From NCBI RefSeq assembly GCF_022603395.1, contig NZ_JAIBKA010000001.1, forward strand, positions 556,058-620,057: a stretch of DNA of 64,000 bases, written 5' to 3'. The position numbers and the translations under genes are program-made. Positions 27,654 through 36,701 of this stretch are shown here, piece by piece. The stretch is from Desulfoferrobacter suflitae (GTDB lineage Bacteria; Desulfobacterota; Syntrophobacteria; Syntrophobacterales; Syntrophobacteraceae). The number at the start of each line of letters is the position of its first letter. Position 1 is the first letter of the stretch. The notes under the pieces were generated by a model. The model was not told the origin of the DNA. It saw only the letters and a list, made by a program, of their open reading frames with translations, and searched no databases.

Positions 27654-28772
27654 TCAACTGCTCTGCCAAGGGTAAAACAGGTCCAGGTGATTGAGCACTT
27701 CGCAGCCAGTGTGCGTGACCCGCACCATATTTTCCAGCCGAACGCCGCCAAACCCGGGCACATAAATGCCGGGCTCGACGGTGACCACCATATTCTCTGC
27801 CAGGAGCCGGCCTTTCTTCTTTCTCAGCCTTGGCTGCTCGTGCACCGCAAGGCCGACTCCATGACCCAGTCCATGCCCGAAGTAGTCACCGTACCCCGCC
27901 TGCTCGATGACGCTCCTGGCGGCGGCATCGACCTCCCCCGCGTCCACCCCGGGCCTGATGAGTTGCTGGGCGGCGAGCTGCGCCTCGCGCACAATATGGT
28001 AAATGGCGCGCAATTTTTCCTGCGGCGCTCCCGCGGTCCAGGTTCTTGTCATGTCGGAACAATAGTGGCGCAATTTTGACCCCAAATCCAGGATGACCGG
28101 GTCTTGCGCCTGAATTTTGCGATCGGTCGGCACTGCATGCGGTAAGGCGGCGTTGGGCCCGCTGGCCACTATGGGAGGGAAGGAAACACCTTGGCCGCCG
28201 CCTTCGCGGATGAGCACTTCAATTTTCCAGGCGACTTCCTTTTCCGTCAAGCCCGGCTTCAACATGTGCCAAACGGCGTCCAGGGTCTTTTCCGTCAGAG
28301 CCAGGGAGTCTCTGATGCGATCCATTTCTTCCGGTTCCTTGATCACCCTCAACCGCTCGACCAGCCCCTCGACAGACAGCGTGACGGCTCCGGGGAAGAC
28401 TTCCTTGAGAGCTTCTTCAACGTCCAGGTAAAGGCTGTGAGTGCAATAGTGCCCCTCGACTCCGAGTCTTTTCACCTGGAGGTCGCGCAGCAGTTCAGGC
28501 AGCACCTGGCGGAGCCCCTCTCTGTAGACGACCAGTTCGAACTCCGGTGCATCCTGCCCGGCCTCCTCCTGATAGCGGAAATCGGTCAAAAGCAGCTGCC
28601 TGGATTGGGAAATCAACAGGTATCCTGAACTTTCCACCAGATTCATGTCTTCAGCCTGATAGCCGCTCAGGTAGTATCGGTTTTCAGGAACCGCAACCAG
28701 GAAAGCATCCAACCGCTCCTCCACCATCAACTCTCTAAGCTTGCCCATTCTGTTCACTACGGCACTCTTCAT
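27654..28772 (-). CDS. M24 family metallopeptidase (Xaa-Pro aminopeptidase type)
   Basis: A 372-aa cytoplasmic aminopeptidase with an N-terminal creatinase domain (residues 1-130) and a C-terminal pita-bread domain. The five metal ligands are visible: two Asp in ILDLGSKLRHYCSDMTRTW, His in GHGLGHGVGL, and Glu in VTVEPGIYVPG and GGVRLENMV. The substrate-binding His in LAVHEQPRL is present. The ATG at 28772 follows AGGAG; the frame upstream is not family-like. It likely cleaves N-terminal residues preceding proline. It is monocistronic. Confidence 0.92.
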   Translation of the reverse strand: MKSAVVNRMGKLRELMVEERLDAFLVAVPENRYYLSGYQAEDMNLVESSGYLLISQSRQLLLTDFRYQEEAGQDAPEFELVVYREGLRQVLPELLRDLQVKRLGVEGHYCTHSLYLDVEEALKEVFPGAVTLSVEGLVERLRVIKEPEEMDRIRDSLALTEKTLDAVWHMLKPGLTEKEVAWKIEVLIREGGGQGVSFPPIVASGPNAALPHAVPTDRKIQAQDPVILDLGSKLRHYCSDMTRTWTAGAPQEKLRAIYHIVREAQLAAQQLIRPGVDAGEVDAAARSVIEQAGYGDYFGHGLGHGVGLAVHEQPRLRKKKGRLLAENMVVTVEPGIYVPGFGGVRLENMVRVTHTGCEVLNHLDLFYPWQSS

Positions 28773-28947
28773 CCGTTTCCTGCTCCTCTCTGCGGCACGA
28801 TGACGCTCAGGCGGCATGGCATCTGCGGGTAACGAGAATACAACCCCATCCACAAAAAAACACCGACAAAACGTTGGGAATTTTAATCACAAAGTGTTAT
28901 TTTTGGTAGGTTTACATATTTTCTGCTGATGATAAGGAGCCTCCCGC

Positions 28948-29376
28948 ATGCTTGCAAGAATGCTGGTTCTACGTTTTTCCAGAGAAATCGTAGACAAGCC
29001 GATCATAACCAATTTGGTGCGCAATTATAATTTGACCTTCAATATCCTGAAGGCTCAAATTTACCCGCGAAAAGAAGGCATGGTGGTGCTTGAACTGCGC
29101 GGCAACCGCGACGACTTTCACGCCGGAGTGCAATATCTCAAGGATATCGGCGTGGTTGTCGAGTCCATCGCGCAGGCGATTCGAAGGGACGAAGAAAAAT
29201 GCTACCAGTGTGGCGCCTGCACCGCCATTTGCCCCACCGGAGCGTTGCACATTCAACGGCCGGAAATGTGCGTTCTTTTTGAATCCGAACGCTGCAGTGC
29301 GTGTGAGTTATGTGTCAAGGCGTGCCCTTCCAGAGCCATGATAGTGACCTTTGACAAGAACATTGCCATGGACTGA
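28948..29376 (+). CDS. NIL-domain 4Fe-4S ferredoxin
   Basis: A 142-aa protein. Residues 1-75 form a NIL domain (ligand-binding fold also found in MetN), and the C-terminal half carries two [4Fe-4S] motifs: CYQCGACTAICPTGAL and CSACELCVKACPSRAM, each CxxCxxCxxxCP. NIL-ferredoxins are frequent in anaerobes and have been linked to sulfur and homocysteine metabolism. AAGGAG precedes the ATG. Placed 68 bases before a NifU-like scaffold and the tRNA thiolation genes, it may supply electrons or sulfur handling to that pathway; that link is inference. Confidence 0.92.
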   Translation: MLARMLVLRFSREIVDKPIITNLVRNYNLTFNILKAQIYPRKEGMVVLELRGNRDDFHAGVQYLKDIGVVVESIAQAIRRDEEKCYQCGACTAICPTGALHIQRPEMCVLFESERCSACELCVKACPSRAMIVTFDKNIAMD

Positions 29377-29444
29377 AAGTTCAGGCCCGCCAGGCGGAGA
29401 CGCCTTATCAATACCTGACCGGAGATCGGCAAGGAGCGGAGGTA

Positions 29445-29954
29445 ATGAATTACAGTGACAAAGTGCTTGACCATTTTATGAACCCGCGAAACGTAGGGGA
29501 ACTGGACAATCCGGACGGCGTAGGACAGGTTGGAAACATCAATTGCGGCGATATTATGCGGATGACGATCAAAGTTGTCGACAATCGCATTTCCGACATC
29601 CGCTTCAAGACATTTGGATGCGGAGCCGCCATCGCAGTGAGCTCCATGGTTACAGAAATGGTGCGCGGCAAGACCCTTGAAGAATCAGTGACGGTGAATC
29701 GTGACGATGTGGCCGGAGCCCTGGGCGGCCTGCCCGAGAAGAAGCTGCACTGCTCCAACCTGGGGACCGACGCCCTGAAGGCGGCTGTTAACGATTATTG
29801 GAGACGCACCGGCCATCCGGAAAAAATTGTGCCCCTTGAAGATGAACATTTGGAACATCAGGCGGAAGAACAAAACAGTGCGTGTTGCGGTAGCAATGAG
29901 CGGGGGTGTCGACAGTCTGCGGACAGCGGCCCTGTTGAAAGAACGGGGGATTGA
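29445..29954 (+). CDS. NifU/IscU-like Fe-S cluster scaffold protein
   Basis: Residues 1-125 match the IscU/NifU N-terminal scaffold domain. MNYSDKVLDHFMNPRNVG is the conserved start, and the three cluster cysteines lie in NINCGD, FGCGAA and LHCSNLG, with the accessory Asp after the first. The frame continues for about 45 residues more, including ACCGS and a further Cys, overlapping mnmA by 113 bases (77 if mnmA starts at the later GTG). Ordinary scaffolds end near residue 125, so this tail is odd. A GGAG site precedes the ATG. No cysteine desulfurase gene is adjacent. Confidence 0.9.
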   Translation: MNYSDKVLDHFMNPRNVGELDNPDGVGQVGNINCGDIMRMTIKVVDNRISDIRFKTFGCGAAIAVSSMVTEMVRGKTLEESVTVNRDDVAGALGGLPEKKLHCSNLGTDALKAAVNDYWRRTGHPEKIVPLEDEHLEHQAEEQNSACCGSNERGCRQSADSGPVERTGD

Positions 29955-30963
29955 AGTTTTCGGTATTCACATGCAGCTTTTCCCCGATCCGCGATCCCGA
30001 GGATGGAGCAATGACTCCATCTTTGGAGATCGACAACACAACCTCAAATCCCTGGCTGACCAGCTTGAAATCCCCCTGGCCACGGTCGATTTCCGGGATT
30101 TGTTCAGAACCAAGGTCATTTTGCCCTTCATGCAGGCCTACCGTGACGGATTGACGCCAAATCCCTGTGTCATCTGCAATCCGACCATCAAATTCGGTTT
30201 TCTCTTCGAGGAAGCACGACAGCGCGGTGCGACATATCTGGCAACGGGCCATTATGTCACATTGGTGCCGCCGACAGGTGCGTCTGACCGCTTCAAACTC
30301 TACCGCGGTAAGGATTCCGGAAAAGATCAGTCCTATTTTCTGTACGGGTTGAGCCAGCAGCAATTGTCGCGCGCCTTGTTTCCACTGGGCGACCAGAGCA
30401 AGGAACAAGTGCTGGAGTGGGCCTTTAATCAAGGGTTTCCCAGGGATCTTGCCATAGAAAGCCAGGAGCTTTGCTTCATCCATTCGGGTACTTACCGGCA
30501 ATTACTGGCGCAGGATTCGCCTGCAGCGGCAAGCGGCGGACCAATCGTTGACATGGAGGGCAATTGCCTGGCTCGACACAAAGGAATTTTTGCCTACACC
30601 ATCGGCCAACGCCGCGGCCTGGGCATTGCCTCATCGGCCCCGTATTATGTCGTTGACCTGGATGCCGCAAGCAACACGGTGCGGGTCGGCCGAGAGCAGG
30701 ACCTGTATCGTTCGCAACTGCTGGCCGACAAGGTCAACTGGCTTTCCATAAGCCCCCCGCAAACACCCTTGCGGGCTCAGGTGCGCATCAGAAATCAACA
30801 TCAACCGGCTCCGGCCTGGATTATTCCAGGACAAGGCGCCGACCGGTGTCTGGTACTTTTTGATGCCCCCCAGCGCGCCGTTACTCCAGGGCAGGCCGCC
30901 GTATTCTATCAGGACGCTCTGGTTTTGGGCGGCGGTACCATTAAAAAGCAGCCCGCATCATGA
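29842..30963 (+). CDS. mnmA: tRNA-specific 2-thiouridylase MnmA, CxxC-type
   Basis: Thiolates U34 of tRNA-Lys, -Glu and -Gln. The protein is 373 aa from the ATG at 29842; a GTG at 29878 would give the more usual N terminus. The PP-loop AMSGGVDS adenylates the uridine. The catalytic region reads TPNPCVICNPTIKF and the second cysteine lies in SQELCFIHSG. In E. coli MnmA the first position is Asp99 (PNPDILCN); here it is Cys, creating CxxC plus a distant Cys, the pattern associated with [4Fe-4S]-dependent thiolases. Its stop overlaps the mtaB start (ATGA), and it follows the NifU-like scaffold. Confidence 0.92.
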   Translation: MNIWNIRRKNKTVRVAVAMSGGVDSLRTAALLKERGIEVFGIHMQLFPDPRSRGWSNDSIFGDRQHNLKSLADQLEIPLATVDFRDLFRTKVILPFMQAYRDGLTPNPCVICNPTIKFGFLFEEARQRGATYLATGHYVTLVPPTGASDRFKLYRGKDSGKDQSYFLYGLSQQQLSRALFPLGDQSKEQVLEWAFNQGFPRDLAIESQELCFIHSGTYRQLLAQDSPAAASGGPIVDMEGNCLARHKGIFAYTIGQRRGLGIASSAPYYVVDLDAASNTVRVGREQDLYRSQLLADKVNWLSISPPQTPLRAQVRIRNQHQPAPAWIIPGQGADRCLVLFDAPQRAVTPGQAAVFYQDALVLGGGTIKKQPAS

Positions 30964-32279
30964 ATCCAACCGTCGCGCTGGAGACCCTGGGCTGTAAAGT
31001 CAATCAGTACGAATCGTCCCATTTGGCGGAAATTCTGACGACGGCGAACTACCATTGGGTACCCTTCCGCGCCAAGGCGGACATCTATATTGTTCACAGT
31101 TGCGCCGTCACATCCAGGGCTGCTTTCCAGACCAGGCAGCTGCTGCGTCGCGCCAGGCGCAACAACCCTGCTGCCCTGGTGCTGGCAATCGGTTGTGATG
31201 CTCAGTTGGAACCGCACCGAATTGCGCGCGAACGACTGGCCACCCATATACTTGGGACTGCTGAAAAACTTGACCTGCTGCACTGGCTGAATGCCGCCGG
31301 AAGTTACTCCAACCCCTGCCTGGCCGTGAGTGATGCGCGCCTGGCCGCTACCCTGAAGCCTTTGCCGACAACCCGCATGCACTCGGGTCGTGCCAGAGCG
31401 TTTCTAAAGGTGCAGGATGGCTGCGATTCCTTTTGCTCGTATTGTGTCGTTCCCTATACCCGGGGCAAAAGCAGGAGCCTGCCGCAACAGGATGTTCGCG
31501 CGCAACTGGAACGTTACACGCGCCACGGCTACCGGGAAGTGGTCTTTACCGGCATCCATTTGGGGCAGTGGGGGAAGGATTTGGAACCTTGCCAAGACCT
31601 AGCGGGGCTGCTCCAATTTCTTGCCGCGGACGCACTCCCTCCAAGGATCAGACTCAGCTCCTTGGAGCCCGGGGAGTGGAGCGATCACCTCCTGCGTTGT
31701 GTCAGCTCCAATCCGAGCATCTGCCCCCACTTCCATGTTCCTCTGCAAAGCGGGAGCCGGGACGTGCTGCAGGCCATGCACCGGCCCTACACGCCGGGGC
31801 AATACTCCGAACTGATATGCGAGATGCGCCGCAGATTTCCGCGCGCAGCCCTGGGAGCCGATGTCATGGTGGGTTTTCCGGGCGAAACGGAGCACCATTT
31901 TCAGGAAACGGTTGAGCTCATCGAGGCATTGCCTCTAACCTACCTGCACGTCTTTCCGTTCTCTCCGCGGCCGGGAACGCCGGCGGCGGATCTCGCCAAC
32001 CGCATAACCGGCAGCACCCTCAAACAGCGCGCGAAGGTGTTGCACAATCTCGATACCCGCAAACGAATACAGTTTCGCCAGGCCAACATCGGACAGCCGG
32101 TGGAAGTTTTGGTCGAAAGCGAGATCGAGGCCGGGCTGTGGCGAGGGACGACCGACAACTACTTGCAGGTAATGTTTCCCATGAACCGCCCGCTCTCCCC
32201 GGGCGCCCTGGTAACCGTCCGACTCAGGGACCAGCACAAAAGCGGTATGGTCCTGGGCGAGCCGCAAGTTACTCCCTGA
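30960..32279 (+). CDS. mtaB: tRNA t6A37 methylthiotransferase MtaB
   Basis: Radical-SAM enzyme that adds a methylthio group to t6A37 of tRNA. The 439-aa protein has the N-terminal UPF0004 domain with three conserved cysteines (LETLGCKVNQYES, IVHSCAVTS, IGCDAQ), the radical-SAM CxxxCxxC in QDGCDSFCSYCVVPYTRG, and a C-terminal TRAM domain (VEVLVESEIEAGLWRG). The start overlaps the mnmA stop by four bases. Both enzymes modify the tRNA anticodon loop and need Fe-S clusters, so the operon is coherent. Its 3' end overlaps DUF6178 by 11 bases. Confidence 0.93.
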   Translation: MNPTVALETLGCKVNQYESSHLAEILTTANYHWVPFRAKADIYIVHSCAVTSRAAFQTRQLLRRARRNNPAALVLAIGCDAQLEPHRIARERLATHILGTAEKLDLLHWLNAAGSYSNPCLAVSDARLAATLKPLPTTRMHSGRARAFLKVQDGCDSFCSYCVVPYTRGKSRSLPQQDVRAQLERYTRHGYREVVFTGIHLGQWGKDLEPCQDLAGLLQFLAADALPPRIRLSSLEPGEWSDHLLRCVSSNPSICPHFHVPLQSGSRDVLQAMHRPYTPGQYSELICEMRRRFPRAALGADVMVGFPGETEHHFQETVELIEALPLTYLHVFPFSPRPGTPAADLANRITGSTLKQRAKVLHNLDTRKRIQFRQANIGQPVEVLVESEIEAGLWRGTTDNYLQVMFPMNRPLSPGALVTVRLRDQHKSGMVLGEPQVTP

Positions 32280-33951
32280 ACAGGAAAAATTTAACCAGAC
32301 CTGCATCGGGTGGATTCCCCCCCTCGAAGGCTCCCACCTCATCCTGGTATGCCGCCAAAAGGTGAGCCAGGTAAGCCTCTATGCAACCGGCATCCGACCC
32401 GTCAAAGGAACGCTCGATCCACTGGCCGAGAACCCGCCGCATTGTCTGACCACTCACCAGGGGAAACAGGGTGCTCCACGCCCGCACCGGGATCGGCTCA
32501 ACCGCCCATTCCCCCTGAATGATGAAGTGAGCGGCGGCGGTCCACAGCATACTGCCGATGGTCACATCCGCCAAATCTCGTATTTGCCCCCGGCGCCACA
32601 AGATTGACTGAAGATAGTCCGGTTTCGGCGCGAGGGAATCATACACCTTGCCCAGGACCGCAACCGTTTCCACAATGTACTCAGCATGACGGAGGTCATT
32701 GATATCTCTTAATAAATCTTCTCGATGCGGGGATTGATGAGACGATGGCCTGATAATTTTGGGAGTCTTTTCGAGAAGCAATTCGGCCGCTTCCATCCAC
32801 TGCTGATCCAGGCAGTTGAGCTTTTTGGGCCATTTTGCAATCCAGCCGTGTTCACAGATGTGCTGCAGCCTGCGTTTCAGCTTGGCTATGGGCACCTGCG
32901 CCAATCTGAACAAATGTTCCAGGAAGAGTTCCCGAAGCTTTTCCGCGGCAACCTCCGGCGAATCGCCTGCAGCCAGATGCAAACCCAGGTTGACATAAGC
33001 GGCGGCTTTATCCACCGCGGCGTGCAGCGCTGCAGGATTGTCCGGAGCCAGCTGGTCCGCCACGACCACCTTATTGGCCAGGGACGCAAGTTCCAGCTGC
33101 AAGGAACCGATCATGGAAGGCTCGGTGATCAAGCGGAGAGCTCGACCAAACAAGGTGGTCTCCGACGCCAGAGCCAGAGCAAAAGCGGGGGAAGGGCCGG
33201 AGGGGCCGATCGAGTCCGGAATGTTCTTGGAACTGGTGATTTCCTGCGAACTTAACGGTTGGTAGATATTGAGGGCATCATAAAAATCAGGAATTGCCAG
33301 GTCTTCCAAACGGCCTAAATGAAACCGATATGCTTCTTCCTCCATTTCCGAATCATTTGAGAAAATGATGTGGTTCATGAGCTCTCGGTAAAAGCCGTAA
33401 TTGACCTCAAAAATCACGCCCAGCAGCTGCTTGAAGAAGTCCTCGTACTGGGGATAGAGGGGCTCCCAGAAGTACTGGTCATCCAGTGTGTTTCGCGGCA
33501 TTTGATCAATGAACTCCACCATTTCCACGTCTTCCGGGGCGACACTGACGCGCAGCCATTTCTTGAACAGGGTCACCAGCAACTCAAAATCTGCATGGTA
33601 CAGCCACTCCAGCAGCTTGTCTTCATTGGCCCGGGCCAGTCTGTCCAGCCAGTCAACCGCCTTGGTTGCATGTACTTGATCCTTATGCCACCATTCCAGA
33701 TCAAACATATGATTGAGCTGCTGCAAGCGCGCCATGCCCAGAAGCGCAAGGGCATCCTCGGGTCCGATTTCTTTTACCGAAAAATAGAAATCCTGCTCTG
33801 CCAGGGCCGCCACAACCTGCTCCGCATCTTCGCGCTGCAGGATCATCTCCAGTCTTCTCCTGGCAGGCAGACGCATGAGATCGAGGCTCAGTTCACCAGG
33901 AGCCAGTTTTTCCAACCGTTTTTCTGTAAAATCAATTACTGCTGTGGGCAT
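32269..33951 (-). CDS. DUF6178 family protein
   Basis: A 560-aa soluble protein recognised as DUF6178, found mainly in Desulfobacterota. It starts with LPARRRLEMILQREDAEQVV and is largely helical, with conserved Trp-rich segments (FDLEWWHKDQVHATKAVDWL). No catalytic motif, signal peptide or membrane helix is evident. The function is unknown. It converges with mtaB, with an 11-base overlap of coding ends, and is divergent from sufC. Confidence 0.85.
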   Translation of the reverse strand: MPTAVIDFTEKRLEKLAPGELSLDLMRLPARRRLEMILQREDAEQVVAALAEQDFYFSVKEIGPEDALALLGMARLQQLNHMFDLEWWHKDQVHATKAVDWLDRLARANEDKLLEWLYHADFELLVTLFKKWLRVSVAPEDVEMVEFIDQMPRNTLDDQYFWEPLYPQYEDFFKQLLGVIFEVNYGFYRELMNHIIFSNDSEMEEEAYRFHLGRLEDLAIPDFYDALNIYQPLSSQEITSSKNIPDSIGPSGPSPAFALALASETTLFGRALRLITEPSMIGSLQLELASLANKVVVADQLAPDNPAALHAAVDKAAAYVNLGLHLAAGDSPEVAAEKLRELFLEHLFRLAQVPIAKLKRRLQHICEHGWIAKWPKKLNCLDQQWMEAAELLLEKTPKIIRPSSHQSPHREDLLRDINDLRHAEYIVETVAVLGKVYDSLAPKPDYLQSILWRRGQIRDLADVTIGSMLWTAAAHFIIQGEWAVEPIPVRAWSTLFPLVSGQTMRRVLGQWIERSFDGSDAGCIEAYLAHLLAAYQDEVGAFEGGNPPDAGLVKFFLFRE

Positions 33952-34213
33952 AGACCGTCACCTGTGTGTTCTTCCATTGATTGTTGTCGCCTGTTATATT
34001 CCCCTTAAACGGAGCAATGTCAAGACGGGGTGATGCTGCTGTTCGCCAACTCGCTAACGTTACCCGGGGAGCAGGCGCAGGGGGTGGATTTGCGCTTGCG
34101 TTAGCACATTGTAAACATTATATGTAAATTCTAAGTTCAGGACCACACAGAAGATTGAAGAGCGTTGCGCATCCCCTGCGGGGTGCGATAAACCCTTTAC
34201 AGGAGAAGCAAAA

Positions 34214-34990
34214 ATGCTGCTCATCGAGGATTTGCAGGTTGAACTTGCGGGCAAGACCATACTCAAACACATTGATTTGGAAATCAAGCCCGGGGAGACC
34301 CATGTACTATTCGGCCCCAATGGTTCGGGTAAGACATCCCTTTTGATGACCATCATGGGCTACCCCCAATACAAAGTCACGGGGGGCAAGATCGAGTTCA
34401 AGGGGGTCGACATCACCCATAGCCCCATCGACGAGCGAGCCAGACTCGGCATCGGGATGTCCTACCAGAGACCGCCTACCATCCATGGATTGAAAACGCG
34501 GCAGATGGTTCAGATATGCGCGGACACACGCGGCAAGCAGGACGTTGACGTCGAACAATTGGCTCGAAAGGTGTATTTCGCTGATTTTTTGGAGAGAGAC
34601 GTCAATGCAGGTTTTTCAGGCGGAGAAATCAAACGTTCGGAACTGCTTCAGCTGATGGCTCAAGATCCTGACTTTATGCTTTTCGATGAGCCCGAATCCG
34701 GCGTGGATCTGGAAAATATCGCTTTGGTCGGCAATACGATCGCCGCGCTGCTGCAAAAGGAGTGCATGCCCTCCAAGAACAAGAGCATGCTGCAGATGAA
34801 GCGCGAACGAACCAAAATGGGCTTGATCATCACGCACACCGGCTACATTCTGGATTACGTGACGGTGGATAAGGGGCAAGTGTTGTACGACGGCGTGCTG
34901 AGCTGCAGCAGCAACCCGCGTGAAATTTTGCGATGCATCAGTGAAATGGGATATGAGGAATGTGTGCGATGTACGATAGAGAACAATTAA
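34214..34990 (+). CDS. sufC: SufC-type ABC ATPase (Fe-S cluster assembly)
   Basis: Cytoplasmic ATPase that drives cluster assembly on SufB. The 258-aa protein has Walker A FGPNGSGKTS, the signature FSGGEIKRSELLQLM, Walker B FMLFDEPESGVDLEN and the H-loop ITHTGYILDYV. SufC proteins typically carry this ESGxD form. Around residue 185 there is a basic insertion (KECMPSKNKSMLQMKRERTK) seen in archaeal-type SufC. AGGAG lies before the ATG. sufB starts inside its 3' end (22-base overlap). No sufD, sufS or sufU follows, so it is a minimal SufCB pair. Confidence 0.92.
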   Translation: MLLIEDLQVELAGKTILKHIDLEIKPGETHVLFGPNGSGKTSLLMTIMGYPQYKVTGGKIEFKGVDITHSPIDERARLGIGMSYQRPPTIHGLKTRQMVQICADTRGKQDVDVEQLARKVYFADFLERDVNAGFSGGEIKRSELLQLMAQDPDFMLFDEPESGVDLENIALVGNTIAALLQKECMPSKNKSMLQMKRERTKMGLIITHTGYILDYVTVDKGQVLYDGVLSCSSNPREILRCISEMGYEECVRCTIENN

Positions 34991-36195
34991 GAGAACAAGC
35001 AAAAAAGGCTTTGGGCAAAGCCGCCGCCATTGGCCCGGACGTCAATCTTGATGAATTCGAGAAGGCTCCGGTTGACCACAAATATCTTGACGACAATGAA
35101 CTGCGCTCTCTGCCGGAGGATGAGCAAAAGCGCCTGATCATGGCGGGCCTGGACTTGACCGAAAAAGAACGAGGCGGAACATATTTTCAGAAGGACACGG
35201 CAGTCATACACTGCAAGAGCAAGCAGGCAGGCGTTGAGGTGATTCCCATCAAGAAGGCGCTGCAGGAGCTGGACTGGATTCGCGACTATTACTGGAAGCT
35301 CGTCTCGGTCGATACCGACAAGTATACGGCCGCCGCAGAATTGGATTTGCATGACGGTTACGTGATCCGCTCCCTGCCCGGCGCCAAGACGGTCTACCCC
35401 ATCCAGGCGTGCCTTTATCTGGATAAAGAGGGGCTCCAGCAAAATGTGCACAACATCATCATCGCCGAGGAAGACTCCGAGCTGCACATCATAACCGGCT
35501 GCTCCACGTCGCCCCACCTCAAAAAAGCGGCACATGTCGGCATATCGGAGTTCTATGTCAAAAAGAACGCCAAACTCAGCTTCACCATGATTCACAACTG
35601 GGCTGAAGACATGCAGGTCAGACCTCGCTCTGTGGCCCAGGTTGAAGAGGGCGGCCTGTTTTTGAACAACTACATTTGTATGAAGCCGGTTAAATCCCTG
35701 CAAATGTACCCGACCACCCATCTGATCGGCAACGATGCGGTTGCACGGTTTTACAGCATTATCGTGGGAAGTCCCGGTTCCGAATATGATGTGGGAGGAC
35801 GCATTTTCCTCAAAAAACCCGGCAACCGTGCAGAAATCGTGGCACGCACCATCAGCAACGGCGGCAAGATCATTGCCCGCGGCGATTTGATAGGGGAAGT
35901 CGCCGAAATCAAGGCTCACCTGGAATGCAAGGGACTGATTCTAAACGGTGGCGTCATTCACGCCATCCCCGAGCTCAGGGGGTATGTCGATGGCGTCGAA
36001 ATGTCGCACGAAGCGGCCGTCGGCAAGATCGCGCAGGAAGAAATCACCTATCTGATGTCGCGCGGATTGACCGAAGATGAAGCCACTTCTACCATCGTGC
36101 GCGGTTTTCTGAGCGTTGATATCCCTGGGCTTCCCGCTCAGTTGAAGAGCGAAATCGACCGCGCCGTCGCCGCCAGTGATGAAACGGTGATGTAA
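34969..36195 (+). CDS. sufB: SufB/SufD family Fe-S assembly scaffold
   Basis: Beta-helix scaffold that pairs with SufC. The 408-aa protein has an N-terminal helical region (residues 1-110) and a SufBD core with HIITGCSTSPHLKKAAHVGI, FYVKKNAKLSFTMIHNW and AHLECKGLILNG, ending in GKIAQEEITYLMSRGLTEDE. That last block binds SufC in known homologues. The ATG at 34969 was chosen because GAGGAA lies about ten bases ahead; the ATG nine bases earlier is too close to it. A lone sufB-like gene with sufC suggests a homodimeric SufB2C2 system as in archaea (minimal SMS type). Confidence 0.9.
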   Translation: MYDREQLREQAKKALGKAAAIGPDVNLDEFEKAPVDHKYLDDNELRSLPEDEQKRLIMAGLDLTEKERGGTYFQKDTAVIHCKSKQAGVEVIPIKKALQELDWIRDYYWKLVSVDTDKYTAAAELDLHDGYVIRSLPGAKTVYPIQACLYLDKEGLQQNVHNIIIAEEDSELHIITGCSTSPHLKKAAHVGISEFYVKKNAKLSFTMIHNWAEDMQVRPRSVAQVEEGGLFLNNYICMKPVKSLQMYPTTHLIGNDAVARFYSIIVGSPGSEYDVGGRIFLKKPGNRAEIVARTISNGGKIIARGDLIGEVAEIKAHLECKGLILNGGVIHAIPELRGYVDGVEMSHEAAVGKIAQEEITYLMSRGLTEDEATSTIVRGFLSVDIPGLPAQLKSEIDRAVAASDETVM

Positions 36196-36237
36196 TTGGT
36201 GCAGGGGATATTCTTGGTTAAGGGAGGGACATAACCC

Positions 36238-36609
36238 ATGAGACGATTTGCAGTTTGTGCCATCACCGTGTTGTTCCCGGCGCTGCTCGCGGGGCTTTCC
36301 GCCCACGCGCAGCAGGCTGGTTCGGATTACACCGCCAGCTACTCCTCCTATTACGTTTCGCCCTATGCTACCCACTACTCTCTGGAGGACGAATGGGACA
36401 GCGATCCGCCCGGCGAGCTGATTTTGGCGGATGTTCTCATCTTGCGCCCCCTGGGGATCGCCTCGCAAATCGTGGGTCTTGCAGGCAGCATCGTCTCGTT
36501 ACCCTGGGCTGCCTCCTCATGCAGCGGCTGCCTTGTGCAAAGGGAGCTCATTCAAGAGCCTTTTGAATACACGTGGTGTCGCCGCCTGGGGGATTTGGAC
36601 GACTATTAA
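36238..36609 (+). CDS. Secreted hypothetical protein
   Basis: A 123-aa protein with a signal peptide (FAVCAITVLFPALLAGLSAHA, cleavage after AQ about residue 25) and a Tyr/Ser-rich linker (SYSSYYVSPYATHYSLED). It then has one hydrophobic stretch (LGIASQIVGLAGSIVSLPWA) flanked by conserved-looking blocks GELILADVLILRP and REPF/EPFEYTW-CRRLGD. Proteins of this plan occur in Desulfobacterota, but I know no function. A GGGAGG site precedes the ATG. It lies 42 bases after sufB and may be on the same transcript by proximity only. Confidence 0.75.
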   Translation: MRRFAVCAITVLFPALLAGLSAHAQQAGSDYTASYSSYYVSPYATHYSLEDEWDSDPPGELILADVLILRPLGIASQIVGLAGSIVSLPWAASSCSGCLVQRELIQEPFEYTWCRRLGDLDDY

Positions 36610-36701
36610 TAATACCCGGCCGTCTTCGACTGCAGAGGCCGGCCGCGGCTTTGCTGCCGGGCGCGGCGGCCGGAGCTTTGGTAGAAGTCTAGAAAGGGAG
36701 T

